NCBI GenBank assembly: GCA_013399015.1
Contig: VWZX01007020.1
Location: 496,001-560,000, forward strand
From: Galbula dea
Taxonomy: Eukaryota; Chordata; Aves; Piciformes; Galbulidae
Length of the DNA: 64,000 nt
Direction: 5' to 3'
Positions 13,601 through 25,210 of the stretch are shown piece by piece. The notes below the pieces were generated by a model that saw only the letters and a list, made by a program, of their open reading frames with translations, searched no databases and had not been told where the DNA came from. Each line of letters opens with the position of its first letter. The stretch's first letter is position 1. A program made the position numbers and the translations under genes.

Positions 13601-14973
13601 CAAATATTTTCAGCAGCCCAGCAAAATCCTCTTGCACACGTTCTTGTAAGTTAAAAACAAGATCTGGTGTGAGGCACAGCATGTACCTCATGGCAACAGT
13701 GCAGATTTATGTTTCTGCTCTCTGGGAAGTCACTGCTATGTAAAAGGATACAACTGGCTTTACAGGCCAAGGTAAACTCTAATTGCCCTGAAAGACTGAA
13801 AATGGAAAACAGATCTAGCAGCCTAAACACATAAAACTATTAGAAGGGGTTGAGAGGCAGGATACACCACCTCTGATTTCTATAGTTTGCTAAATGGCAC
13901 AGTGGATGCCTGACTTCTTTTATTTGACAACTTATCTTTTTGCTTTACATTTTCCTCATTTTTCAGCTCTTTGGAAGCCCCACTCACAAGGGAGGATATG
14001 TCACATTTCCCCAGGAATGAAACTGGCTTATAACACACTGTATAACTCCAAAAATAGAAAATGCATTAATTTGACACACTCCTGACATCAAGACCTTAAT
14101 TTCTAAAACCTTCTTTTCCATATACAATAAAAAAAAAATACTCTGCCTCAGCCACCTAATTTGTATCACTTTAAGGGAGAGTTTCTTCCCACGTACCCCA
14201 AGGTCCCTCAAATAGGAGATTCCCAAACCCCTGGAGAAGGTCTGCTTGAGTCTCTTCTTGATTATATTATGTTCTCATCCTAGCAAGTGACTACTAATGA
14301 GCTGCTTTTCCCAGCCAACACTTTGTAACTCCTATCTGTTCTTGACTATTTCGCCCCCTCTTTTTGTGTTTTTCCCTCCACTCTTGTATTCCCATTAACT
14401 CTTTCCTTTCACCTTGGTTTTGCTTTCTGGAACTGTGTGTGCCTCTTCTTTACCACCAGACCATCATGCATGCTACATTTTATCTCAAATTCTGCAAAGG
14501 ACTACAGCAATTATTTTTGTGCAATACTCTAAAAGTCTCTAGGAGTGCTGTCTGGCAATTGTTCAGGTAGAACTCTAAAACTCAGGCGGTGCATTTTCTG
14601 TAAAATAGATATGCTTCTATATAAACTTTTTATGTCCTCCCACCCTCTCTAGCATAACAGTTGCTTCTCAATTGATGTAAACATGCAGGGACAGAAAGAG
14701 ATGGGGTATCTGGATGTACTGCAGTGCTTCATCATGTCTTCTGGCAGACAATTAACTGTAATCTTTGAATCAGAGAACTGTAAGAGATGGGCCTGCTTAC
14801 AGGTTTGTGATCCCTGATAAAGTTTAGGAGGTATATGCCATCTCAGATAAGCTGCCGTTTCATTTTCACAAAAGACCTCCCGTGGTTAAACATACCATGT
14901 ATCTTGCAGAAAGCAGAAGAGTTTTTTGCAGAGACAGTATTAGTATTAGTATTTAGGGATAACAGTAGTGTGG
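10674..14973. other. AT-rich non-coding stretch (apart from the possible exon at 10680-10847)
   Basis: A T/G-rich tract lies at about 10951-10991, the complement of the A/C-rich tracts found elsewhere in the window. Poly-A runs lie near 11308-11320 and 11570-11580. Short open frames on both strands have no recognisable product, and I see no further repeat family. Confidence 0.45.
10680..10847 (-). other. Coding-like minus-strand segment, possible exon
   Basis: On the minus strand a pyrimidine-rich run ends in a good acceptor (CTTTCTGCCTCTTTCTAG, cut before 10847). An uninterrupted frame follows, starting VHEKSQGVQKQSGVSIQEQD and reaching LYLQEFSIEEQ, then running into the CR1 copy, where it stops at about 10625. 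The residue mix (Q, E, S, K, V, with few rare residues) looks more protein-like than the chance frames nearby. I do not recognise the protein and see no convincing donor before the CR1. It could be an exon of the minus-strand gene starting near 33 kb, an exon damaged by the CR1, or chance. Codon conservation is untested. Confidence 0.2.
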
Positions 14974-15054
14974 GGCTTTCAGTTGGACTTGATGATCTTG
15001 AAGGTCCCTCCCAACCGTGATGATGTTTCTATGTTCTGTTTTCTATGTTTCTAT
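14974..15054 (+). mobile_element. CR1 LINE, 3' tail only
   Basis: An 80-base remnant has the CR1 tail order: GTTGGACTTGATGATCTTGA, AGGTCCCTCCCAACC, then degenerate copies of the terminal octamer (TTTCTATGTTCTG, TTTCTATGTTTCTATAA). The tail variant differs from those at 8290 and 10189, so this is a separate, older subfamily. Confidence 0.8.
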
Positions 15055-16531
15055 AACACAACAAACCCTCGTTTTCTGCTTCCTGTACCACTAAGCTACT
15101 CCTGCAGTGACCTAAGAAGAGAGGACAGCTAACTAAGAAGGGATGGAGACATAGCACTGTCATTATCAACATAGGCAGTTTTGCTGCAATCTGATCCAGC
15201 CCCTATGTCTTATTGTCTTATGCCTTATCTCTCTCGTCATACATCTTTTTCTCATTCTGAAACCCAAATTGTATGTACCCACAAATGAAGTGACCTGGTG
15301 CTATATTTTTCCATAAAATGTCCAAAAGTGTAATTTATTGGTTTCAGTTTGATGATACATACAATAATGGGAGCAGACCCCAAAAACCAGAAACCCACCC
15401 CAAACCATAAACCGATGTCACTGACATCAGTCTTGCCTCTCTAAATCAGCCCTAAATTGAAGTAGCAAAAGGAAAGGATGCTTCAATAAATACTGGTAAT
15501 TATTCTTCACAGCCTTCAATACACAGCCATCTGCACTTGTGAAAAACAATTACAAAACATTATTCTAACTGTGTGCATCACCAAATCAGAACAGTGAATG
15601 TAATGTACCACCGTAATCCCTTTGTGCTGCTCTGTGTCTTTGCAGAGATGTCTGGGAAAAACACAAACCAGTATTCATAATTTTAAATACTTCCTTCCTG
15701 TGTCCTCTCCTACTGTTTCTTCAATCCCTTCATGGTGTTGCTACTGAAAATCAGAGCCTCATTCATTGTCATGAAGCTGCATATCCTGGACATAACGAAA
15801 AAACAAAGCTTTCATCTTTGGAGCAAATCCCTTACATGGGCACACTATCCAACTGAAAGCAGCCTAGCTGAGCTGTGGAAGAGGTTAGGAGGCAGAAGAT
15901 TGCATAGCAATCTTAGTATTTCTGGATGCAAGTCCAGGAAAGACAAAGCAAAGGCTGGTAGTTGCAGAGGACACCTAAGGATTCTCTCCATGGCACTGCA
16001 CACATCAGCCAAGGCTGATCTTACTTTTCCTTCACACACGTCAGGGCAAGCAGACCAGAAAAATGCACACAACACTAGCACAGTGACTTCACTCTGAATG
16101 TGCTCTTTATATCATACATATTTCCCAATTTGACCAAATATATCCCAAATTCTGCCCAGAACCAAAAAAATGGAGCTGAAGGACCACTGCCATGCTGAAG
16201 AAAATTACCCTTACTTAGGCAAGGAGCTCTAAAACAAACAGGAGGAATGACTGGAAGATGTGTGTTTATAAGGTCAGACACACTATTAGTCATGTCTTTG
16301 CAGGAACTACCGTTTTTCTGCTAAGTTTGCATTACCCTTTGCACAACAAGGTATGTTTTTAAAAAGAGAGAAAAATATTTTTGCAGATTAAATTAGTAAA
16401 GCTATGATGGCTAAAAAACTTCAGATTACAGATTTTATAGCAGCCTACTTCATCACATACCATGTATGCAAATTTATTACAGGAAAATGTTAACTAAGTA
16501 CATTCATTATGCTTTTATTTTTTTCAACTTA
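15055..16531. other. Non-coding stretch, nothing recognised
   Basis: No gene, RNA or repeat family is recognised. The 121-codon plus frame (15732-16097) and the overlapping 78-codon minus frame are unrelated to known families as far as I can see and lack splice or codon evidence. Confidence 0.5.
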
Positions 16532-17136
16532 CATAGAATCATAGAATCACCAGAGTTGGAAGGGACCTAAAGATCATCTAGTTCCAATGCCCCCTGTCTG
16601 GCATGGACACCTTCCACTAGATCAGTTACCCAGAGCCCCATCCAGCCTTGCCTTAAAAGCTTCCAGGGATGGGCCTTCCACAACCTCTCTGGGCAACCTG
16701 TTCCACTGTCTCACCACCCTAACAGTGAAGAACTTCATTCTAATATCCAATCTAAATCTCCCCTCCTCTAGTTTGCATCCATTCCCCCTAGTCCTATCAC
16801 CACCTGACATCCTAAAAAGTCCCTCACCATCTTTCTTGTAGGCCACCTTCAGATACTGGAAAGGCCACAAGAAGGTCTCCTCGGAGCCTTCTCTTCTCCA
16901 GACTAAACAACCCCAGCTCTCTGAGTCTGTCCTTGTAGAAGAGGTGCTCCAGTCCCCTGAACATTCTCATGTCCCTTCTCTGGACTCACCCAGCACTTCC
17001 ATATCCCTCTTGTAACAGGGGCTCCAGAACTGGACGCAATATTCCAGGCAGGGTCTCATGAGAGCAGAGTAGAGGGGGAGAATCACCTCCCTTGACCTGC
17101 TGGCCACACTCCTCTTGATGCAGCCCAGGATACAGG
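16532..17136 (-). mobile_element. CR1 LINE, 3' end, inverted relative to the 10.2 kb copy
   Basis: On the plus strand it begins with the complement of the CR1 tail (CATAGAATCATAGAATCACC, AGTTGGAAGGGACC) and runs back into ORF2. The C-terminal frame on the minus strand (16870-16622) reads FQYLKVAYKKDGEGLFR and QWNRLPREVVEGPSLEAFK. It extends about 120 bases further 5' than the 10189 copy, into a region reading back through AGCAGGTCAAGGGAGGTGAT on the minus strand. A frameshift near 16865 splits the frame. It is an inactive 5' truncation. Confidence 0.95.
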
Positions 17137-18493
17137 CTTAATTAATTAATTAAAAACTTCTTGATTTATGTAACTTATTATGACATGACCATTGTTAATG
17201 AAGTTCACAAAAGAACTGTTGGATAAATTCATGCAAAGGAGATGAAGCAGAGCAAAATAAGGGATTATGTTCTCAGACTTCAGAGCCAAAGAAGCCTGAA
17301 ATAAATGCAAGTTTTGAGTGTTTGGAGCACAGGGTGCATTCACTGTAATTATTTGAGACTGCATGCTGATTGAAAAAGATTAACATAAACAGGAGTTTAT
17401 ATTGCAGATGTTTCTATTCTTGCTAGGAAATCCCTTAACTATAAGGAGTAGAGAAAAAAAAAGTGAAGAGCTGTACCAGAGCATCGTAACTTGTTATATA
17501 CTTCGTTCTGTTCTGGACATATCAGGAGAAGCATACATAAAGCTGTTCATCTTCAGGCCTTGAAGGGAAAACATCACTTTTCTCCAGCAACATGACAAAT
17601 CATCTAGATGTAGCCTCATTGCTCAGCAGTGAGCATTTGCACACACTCCCTCCTCTATCCCAGAAGTGCCCTTAGACTGCACTGCATCAGGTTATTCTCT
17701 GGAGCCTGCATGGCCTGCAGCTACAACCACAGTCAGTATAATAAAATTCATAGTAATTAACAACTTCTAAGATATCTGCTCCTCCAGCAAATTGTACAGA
17801 TAATAAATCATATGTAACTTTGATATTTCCCACTCCTTTTCCAAAGTAAGCAATGGCAATACTTCCATTCAGTTTGGAAAAAACAACACAAAACTCTCCT
17901 TTTTCAAATTTTTCCAAAAACCAGAAGTAGGTAAAAATGCCTAGTGACAGTACTGAAAGTGTGTAAAATACATCTCATCATCTGCTTCACTTCCTCACTT
18001 CTTATAATTTACTTTCTTGTCTCAGCAGAACTACAATGTGCAGAAACCAAGAAAAATAAATGGTTTAGCACATGGCTTTTTGACTGTAACTTCAACCTGC
18101 TCAGGTCTATCCCTGCAATGTGTTTTTAAAGAAGAATTATACAGCTATTCAAACTCTTCGATTATTTGTGGAACAGCTGTATGAAGTGTTAAACATGAAA
18201 CAAAAACGTTGTATGGCCCTTTCCACAAAGCAACATACACCTCCAGGAGCACTGTATTTTGCAGTCACAAATGGCATGGAAGTCAGCTACAACACCACGG
18301 GTCAGATCCCTGAGCTTCATCCCACTGTTGGGAGACCAACTGGGTGTGTGCACCTTCCCTTTACGTTCCTCAGCTCTGTGCTTCCTCCGTACTGGATGGT
18401 GCCAGGAATATGTTAGACCTAACCCCAGCATTATTGGACTGAGAAGGACAACATCCTCTGCTGCCTGGGACTCACTGTGTTGCAGGGCCAGTG
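17137..18493. other. AT-rich non-coding stretch with a short TTAA microsatellite
   Basis: An (AATT)n-type run of about four units lies at 17138-17153, at the 5' truncation end of the CR1 copy. A 76-codon minus frame (17917-17687) reads smoothly but is unrecognised and AT-driven. Nothing else is seen. Confidence 0.45.
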
Positions 18494-18757
18494 TCACAGA
18501 TGATTTGTGTTTGGAAAGGACCTTTCAGATCACCAAGTCCAACAAAAAAACCCCAAACAAACAAAAACCACACCACAAAACAAACAAACAAACAAACCCC
18601 AAAACAAAAAAAACCCCAACCAGCAACAACCATTAACTTGCTACAGCATGTCCTGAAGGACCATGTCTACACGCTTCTTGAACACCTCCAGGGATGGCAA
18701 CTCGACTACCTCCCTGGGAAAGCTGTTCCAGTGCCTCACCACTCTCTCTGTAAAGAG
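18494..18757 (-). mobile_element. CR1 LINE, 3' end, interrupted by an A/C-rich tract
   Basis: The complement of the CR1 tail (TTTGGAAAGGACCTTTCAGA, TCACCAAGTCCAAC) is followed by about 85 bases of A/C-rich simple sequence (18541-18628). The body then resumes with AACCATTAACTTGC and ACCATGTCTACACGCTTCTT, going on to CTCCAGGGATGGCAACTCGA. On the minus strand the end of ORF2 reads RVVRHWNSFPREVVELPSLE. The intervening tract looks like a local expansion of the CCAACCA motif in the tail. The copy is inactive and belongs to an older subfamily than the 10.2 kb copy. Confidence 0.88.
18541..18628. repeat. A/C-rich simple repeat (AAAC and CCCAAA type)
   Basis: This is a low-complexity run built from AAAC, AACCCC and AAAACCACAC units, including a clean (CAAA)4 stretch. 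It lies inside a CR1 tail between GTCCAAC and AACCATTAAC, so it expanded or inserted after the retrotransposon landed. Confidence 0.9.
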
Positions 18758-20417
18758 AGCATCCACCAAGATGGGCTCAGGAGTCTGGGCAACTCTGCTG
18801 CCCAGCCCTGCCAGCGGATGGGCCTGGTTCCTTCCCCAAAGAGACCACGCCATAGAGGAGGATGGCTGCATCATGACCAGTGGTTTGAATGCTGCCAGGA
18901 ACCAGAAGCTCACAGAGCCTGTCTGTCTCACAGCACAGACACTGCTACAGCACCCAGCTAAGGCAGTTTTAGTAGCAAACTCCAATGACATCACAGCACA
19001 TCTCATACTTTCAATCTGTCCCTCTATTTCAAGGTTAGGAAACAGTATCATCGACTCCAGTTCAGGTACACCTTTAAAATAAAATGTACTAGTGCAAAAA
19101 CAACAGCCCTAACATTTACAGAGCGACTTTCAGTGGAGTTGATCTCATGGGAACTCTTAAGTCTTTCCAAGCCAATTGTATAATGCCACAGGTTTTCACA
19201 AGTGTATCTGAGGGCTGAGTTTGTGTCTCCACATACATAGTTTCTTCTATTCACTGCCAGCTGTGAGAGGCCAAATGCTAATATAGCACAGAAGCAAGTC
19301 TACATAACTTTGCAGAGGAAGGAAAAAGAGTCAGTGGCAGTGGCAGAGGGAATTCACTGCAAGCACAATGCAACTGCTGGGGTTTGAAAAAGAGGGAACA
19401 AGCAAAAAAACCCAAACAAACAAAAAAACCCCCAAGAAATAAGGAAATGCTGTTTTCCCAACACAGAAGAGTAGGATCGCAACATAAATTTTACCATACT
19501 TACAGGGGGGAATTACAAATTCCACAAATCCTTCCAAAGGACTATCCTTGAAAAACTGAAAGAAGATCCCAATCTCCCTGAACTAACTATGTGACAGGTT
19601 TCAGCAGGAATGAAACAATGAAATGCATTGTACGCCTGTCACCTCTGTAATTTTGAGCAGAATTTGGTTTAGTAGCCTCTCAGTTGACAAGGGTATATAT
19701 TAATTCAGTAGATAATACCAAAGTCCCAGAAATACTTATTTCAAGTATTTTAATATCCTAGGTCAGGAATAATACCTCACTTCCCACTTGGACATATGCT
19801 GCGTTCAAATCAGAATGAATAACATCCATTCTTAAGGTGTTTTCATTATGATTTTGCATAAGTCTATCACAAACTGACATAGCATGTACATTATTATGTA
19901 AATCTACTACGGCTTACATCCACATTAAAGCAACTTCAGAGAGCTCAGATTTATGCAGGTTTACCTCAAGTCTTTAAAGGCGAGTGATTCTCAAGCAAAG
20001 AAACCACACCACAAACACTAATGTTTTCAAAACAAATGGCAACCTAATCACTAACGGGAACACCTCTGTACAACCCTGGTCTCAGATCTGAACCTACACA
20101 GATTCCTGTAGCTCCTTCACCTTATAAGAATCCAGCTCCAGCAGACCCATCCACGAGCTCTGACAGGGGAACAGGAAAAGCAGCTCCAGCCACCTACACT
20201 GAAAGTCTTTTGCTACCCTGCTCCATGTAACCCTTCGTCCATACAAGGCTTTAAGCCAGTGCATGGGTAGAGTCCTCTGTCACTGACAGCTCTGAGAGAG
20301 TGGGAAACAACTTTCCAAAAGCAGCAGCAATGAAAAGGGAAAAGAGACAGTGAGATAGAAAGGAAACAGTAAAAATTTTAGGGACTGTAAATATTCTCAT
20401 TAGTATCCAAATATTTG
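18758..20417. other. Non-coding stretch, nothing recognised
   Basis: The part at 18758-18960 follows directly on the CR1 copy and is relatively GC-rich, but does not match CR1 ORF2 as I know it. A plus frame of 156 codons (18491-18961) and minus and plus frames of 136-139 codons cross it, mostly because of the CR1 and its neighbour. An A/C-rich tract lies at about 19400-19436. Confidence 0.4.
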
Positions 20418-20690
20418 CAAGGAAAATTACAAGAGGCAATGGTTGTAAGCTGAAGCATAGGAGGTTCCGTGTGAATACACATAGAAATTTTTTCACAGTG
20501 AGGGTGACAGAGCACTGGAACAGACTGCCCAGAGAGCTTGGGGAGTCTCCTTCTGTGGAGGTATTCAAAACCCGTCTGGATGCGCTTCCGTGCTGTGACC
20601 TGGTCTAGGGAATCCTGCTGCAGCAGAGGGGTTGGACTAGATGATCTTTCGAGGTCCCTTCCAACTCCTAACATTCTGTGATTCTGTGAT
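20418..20690 (+). mobile_element. CR1 LINE, 3' end
   Basis: The recognised core runs from ACAAGAGGCAATGGTTGTAA through GCATAGGAGGTTCCGTGTGA, ACTGGAACAGACTGCCCAGA and GTTGGACTAGATGATCTTTC to ATTCTGTGATTCTGTGA. It belongs to the same tail subfamily as the pieces at 8290 and 23101. It is 5'-truncated and inactive. Confidence 0.93.
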
Positions 20691-21875
20691 ACAAAAAGTT
20701 TACTTTTTATTAACTCACTACACTGCTATGCTATAATAAAACATTTCTCCGCCCTTGATTAAGAAATGCAGACCTGATGTACTTGTTTAAACCTTTTGAA
20801 GGCTCTTCTAACCTATCACTTGAGAACACCTTACCTCCTTAATTCAGAATATTTTCCCCTAAGAAAGGAAAGGCCTATCTACCTCCTATTTCAGACCTCC
20901 TAAGCCGATTCACATCTTCTAAAACTCTTCTTTGTTGTGCCAACATCTCTAATGGACTTTGTTCTTTAAACATCACTTTGGTTCAGAGAAAAATTAGAAC
21001 AAGCTTTTAAAAGTTCTGGGGATGAGGGGAAAAAAATAAAAAAGGGAAACGTTTGGCAAGTTAGAGATTTTAAACCCACACTGCAAAATGCCACATGAGA
21101 CTCCCCCATTGCTGAGAACATTGCAATCTCACCTACCCACCCTCCCCTAAACCATGCCACTCACTCAGGGAAAAGAACTGAGTACTTTTCCTCAGAAAAG
21201 TTTTGGAGAAGACCTGAAGTCCTGAATCACAACCTTGAAAGCCTTATGCAAACCATGCCAATTAAAAACATCCTTGACTTACACTGGCAGTATTCACATT
21301 AAAAACTCAAATGGCAGTATTTTGGAGCACTGTAAAAACATAACAAAGTTTGGCAGCAGCAGCTACTGAATACTCATCCTCATTCATCTTACACCCTGGA
21401 CTAGCCTATAAAGAAGCCCCTCTTCTGTAAAGCCGAGCTCTTGAACAGACTTTTAAGATGATGACTTCTGAGGGAAGCCCATTATTGCTCATAGCTGTGA
21501 TCCCCTCCCATAGATGACCAGAGACAAGAGCTCTTGTCTGAGATGCTTCCCTGGATGGATTAGTAGCTCCATGACTTGCCCTCTGCACCAGAATTCATGT
21601 CTCAGCCCTGACAAATCCCCCTGTTCTCTCCACATCCAAAACGCCTGTTTCTCTGGACCCAGAAAAATGGCTCCACCAGGACTTCCAAGAAAGTAATTGT
21701 AGGCTTGCTTTAGCGAGGATATGCTTCAGCATTAGCAGGATGTTTCATCTTTTACATCTCACCAGATGTACAAATCTCACACAAAATGTTTCAGCGTGTC
21801 CTGGTCTTTCTACCTTTCATCTCATCAAATGAGCCTCTTTACACAGGTACTTTACGCCATGTGCTAGCACAAGTT
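20691..21875. other. Non-coding stretch, nothing recognised
   Basis: No repeat family, exon or RNA gene is recognised. Short frames on both strands (60-64 codons) are chance. Confidence 0.5.
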
Positions 21876-22546
21876 AGGGACTGAGCTACTGGAAAGCAGC
21901 TCTGCTGAAAAAGACCTGTCAGTCCTGTTGGATAACAGGACAACCACAAGCCATCAGTGTGCTCTTGTGGCCAAGATGGCCAATGGCATCCTGGGGTGCA
22001 TCAAGAATAGTGTGGCAAGCAGGTCAAGGGAGGTTATCCTTCCTCTCTACTCTGCACTAGTGAGGCCACACCTGCAGTATTGTTTCCAGTTCTGATATCC
22101 CCTGTTCAAGAAGGAGAAGGAACTTCTGGAGAGGGTACAGAAAAAGGGCTACAAAAATGATTATGGGGCTTGGACATCCTCATATGGAGAAAGGCTGAGA
22201 GAGTTGAGCCTGTTTAGTTTACAGAGGAGGGATCTTATTAATACTTAAGGGGTGAGTGTCATGAGGATGAGGCTAGTCTTTTTTCAGTGGCACCCAATGA
22301 CAGGGCAAGAGGTAACAGGCACAACTGGGAACATAGGAAGTTCCATCTAAACATAAGGATGAACTTCCTTACTTTGAGCACTGGAACAAGCTGCCCAGGT
22401 ACGTGGTGGAGTCTCCCTCTCTGGAGACATTCAAAACCTGCCTGGATGCCATCCTGTGTAACATGCTCCAGGTGAATCTGCTCTGACAGCGCGGTTGGAC
22501 TAGATCATCTCCAGAGGTCCCTGGCAAACCCTAACACTCTTTGATT
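21876..22546 (+). mobile_element. CR1 LINE, 3' third, degraded
   Basis: The sequence starts in late ORF2 (GAAAGCAGCTCTGCTGAAAA, AGACCTGTCAGTCC, GTGGCCAAGATGGCCAATGG, CTCTGCACTAGTGAGGCCAC) and passes through GAAGTTCCATCTAAACATAA. It ends in the tail GTTGGACTAGATCATCTCCA with a decayed terminal repeat. Frameshifts and small deletions break the frame, for example near 22360-22385, where GTGACAGAG is missing before CACTGGAAC. At about 670 bases it is the longest continuous 3' CR1 segment in the window. Confidence 0.93.
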
Positions 22547-23100
22547 TATCTGGTACACCCCCTACAAGCTCTTTACAGATGGCATTTCCCTCTCATGCTG
22601 CCCCCAAGTCTGACATATACAAGACCACATACGGCTGGAACACTAACCCCAGCACATCTCATGAACTACTGCTGACAGACCCTGTTGGTTTTGGTGGTGT
22701 TTCGATTTTTTGTGGTTGTTTTTCTGGATTGGTAAGGAAATCAAGTTCCCCCTTCAAGTAAACCCAGGGTCAAACCCCTGATGAAAAATCAAGGGCTTTC
22801 ACCAGCAAGGGAAACTACAACACAGCATACGCATGCAAGGTGAACTTCAAAAAATCCCACAGAGCCTCTGAAGTAGAAGTGTGCCCCAAAGCCATGGACT
22901 GACATGATTGTTGGTGCACCCTGCCCTTGCTGCAAGAAGGTTCACAGGGAGCCTGCAAATGCCAAATTCCATCTACAACACCGACATTGAGACACCAGCA
23001 CTACTGCTGTTGTAGGGCAGTAGGGCACCTAACTTTCATCCCAGTGTTTTCTTTGCCTGTTATCATAGTCATTGAACACACTACTTAGCACATCTGAGGA
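22547..23100. other. Non-coding spacer between two CR1 copies
   Basis: Nothing is recognised apart from a T/G-rich tract at about 22686-22728, a diffuse complement of the A/C-rich tracts. Confidence 0.5.
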
Positions 23101-23306
23101 ATCACAGAATTACAGAATGTTAGGAGTTGGAAGGGACCTCAAAAGGTCATCTAGTCCAACCCCCCTGCCACAGCAGCATTCCCTAGACCAGGTCATACGA
23201 AAGTGCATCCAGATGGCTCTTGAATATCTCCACAGAAGGAGACTCCACAACCTCCCTGGGCAGTCTGTTCCAGTGCTCCAGCACCCTCACTGGGAAAAAA
23301 ATTATT
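23101..23306 (-). mobile_element. CR1 LINE, 3' end
   Basis: The complement of the CR1 tail begins ATCACAGAATTACAGAATGT, then GGAGTTGGAAGGGACCTC, CATCTAGTCCAACCCCCC and ACTCCACAACCTCCCTGGGC. It stops abruptly after CCTCACTGGGAAAAAAATTA, the 5' truncation point. It is the same subfamily as the 20418 copy, in the opposite orientation and 2.4 kb away. Confidence 0.93.
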
Positions 23307-25210
23307 CATAACAGTGTTACTCTCTAAACTGAAAAACTACAGGCCTAGGCACATAAGCAGGTTTCAAAAGGTTTACACAGGTTTATTTTAGTAAGACATA
23401 TAAAAGTTCTTTTGAAAAAGTAATATGTTCAAGACTAATAAAATTCAAGTGCAAAATTTTCAGAGCCAGCTTAGGTATAATTATGAAGTTATCAAATAAA
23501 ATCACCTAATCTAAGTAATACTGGAGAAAGGACAAAGTTTATAGCTAATTTCTGAGACTGAAAGGGAACTGCTTCCACGAGCAACCCTTCTGTCCAAGAT
23601 ACTGCTAGGTAACTCCAAGAACAGACAGATAGATACATGGATGAAAATAGTGATCCTGATCTCAGCAATAAGTCTCACCAATCTCCAGTGTTCACTACCA
23701 CAAACTTTCCATCTCTACACCTGCACTCACAACAACTGACCAAATCAACCTCAGTATCTGCAATTAAAAACAAACATGCTTTTTTGTCTAGATGCCAATA
23801 GTGAATTGCTTTTCCCTGAGAGCTAATCCTTAGAAAACAAATCTTTCTCTGTCAGCTGTGGCATTTAAGTCACTAAAACGTTATTCTGTTGGTGCCCTTC
23901 ACCTGCAAGTGACGAGTCTAAAATGAGGGGAAAAAAATGTCAGAAGGCCTGACCAAATGCTTTTAGAGCTCTTTTAGCTCCCACATATACACATCACATC
24001 TGCAGTCACAAAACTGTAATTTCTACAGCAATGCAGATTTTAAATTCAAAAATCTTTTTAATCCCTTGCCTCAAATATTTTTAGAAGGTAGTAAGAATAC
24101 TCTTTAGAAAAAAAGAAACAAAATAACAAAACACAGACACAACCTCCCCTCCCATGCGCACACACACACAGAGCAACAACAAAAAAACCCAAACAAAAAA
24201 TCTCATACCCTGAAGAACTTATGGACGCAATAGCTGAGAAAGCTATTTGGAGCAGCCAAGTAAAGGGAAGAACATACATGGTCACAGAATCAGCCCCTAG
24301 CTCCCCACTGCTTTCCATTAAGGAAGCACTACTCTGCAAGCTGGGTAATACTTTAGCCTTCCATTGCAGAAGCCCAAGTGATTACTCACGATTCAAAATT
24401 GCACTCCACAGTTTCTAGAACCAGAATTTAAAACTAGCAGTTTTAACCCACGATTAAAATTGCTTCATTCAAACAACAAAGAAGACACAGTTATTCCAGT
24501 CAACAAGACTCCTTTCGGGGAGCCCACAGAAAGCCAGAGCTTACCTGCTCTGCAACTCCCCAGAAAGACAAAATAAAGGACCCATGAAACCCGCAGTGTG
24601 CTCATTCATCTCATGTTTTTCTAATGACTTCCCAGTTAACTTAAATATCCATAAACTTTTTAAAGCAATTTACTTATCAAAGCATTGCCTGCCAAGTCAT
24701 GCAAGACACAGTGAAAAAAATACTAAGAAGACAGGGCATGGAGCTGACACCGCAGGCACAGAGTTTCTCTCTGAGAAGGAAAGGTTCTTCTTCGCAGAAT
24801 GCACAGTATCTGTAGAAGTATGCTTGTGGTGTGGTGATACAGCCACACAGAAAGTTCAAACTGGAATGATATTTTTATACAAACTAATCCTGAAATTAAC
24901 ACAAAATATATTGTTGTATCTGACCTGAAGTCTGATTTTATATCAGGATTGTCAGCACAACAGCTTTTTGTATGTAAAAAATAAATACACATTTGCGAGC
25001 AGAAATCAGTGACAAAGGTGTAATAGCAAATATCCCTACGGTGTGCTTGCGAGAAAGAGCCATTATCAGACAACAAAGACTGAGTGCGAGAGGGTACATC
25101 GATTACTGCTTCACAAACCAGATCAAAAGAACAGCACACAGCTGATATGTTCACAGGTGTTCATGCAGCATGACGACGAGAAGGGCTGAGATATTAGACA
25201 ATACAACAGC
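23307..25210. other. AT-rich non-coding stretch
   Basis: A mixed simple-sequence region at about 24105-24200 holds AAAC units, a (CA)6 run and A/C-rich sequence. The 143-codon minus frame (25154-24723) is Cys- and Ser-rich, unrecognised and probably chance. The last 150 bases, near 25060-25210, may be the decayed N-terminal side of the hAT transposase that follows; CTGAGTGCGAG (LSAR) is suggestive only. Confidence 0.45.

Noticed and set aside
17687..17917. 76-codon minus frame with a smooth, partly hydrophobic reading
   Set aside because: There is no acceptor or donor of quality and no known family. It is kept out because a frame of this length is expected by chance in 64 kb.
24723..25154. 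143-codon minus-strand frame
   Set aside because: It is Cys/Ser/Phe-rich with no motif. It may partly be the complement of decayed transposon sequence leading into the hAT remnant.
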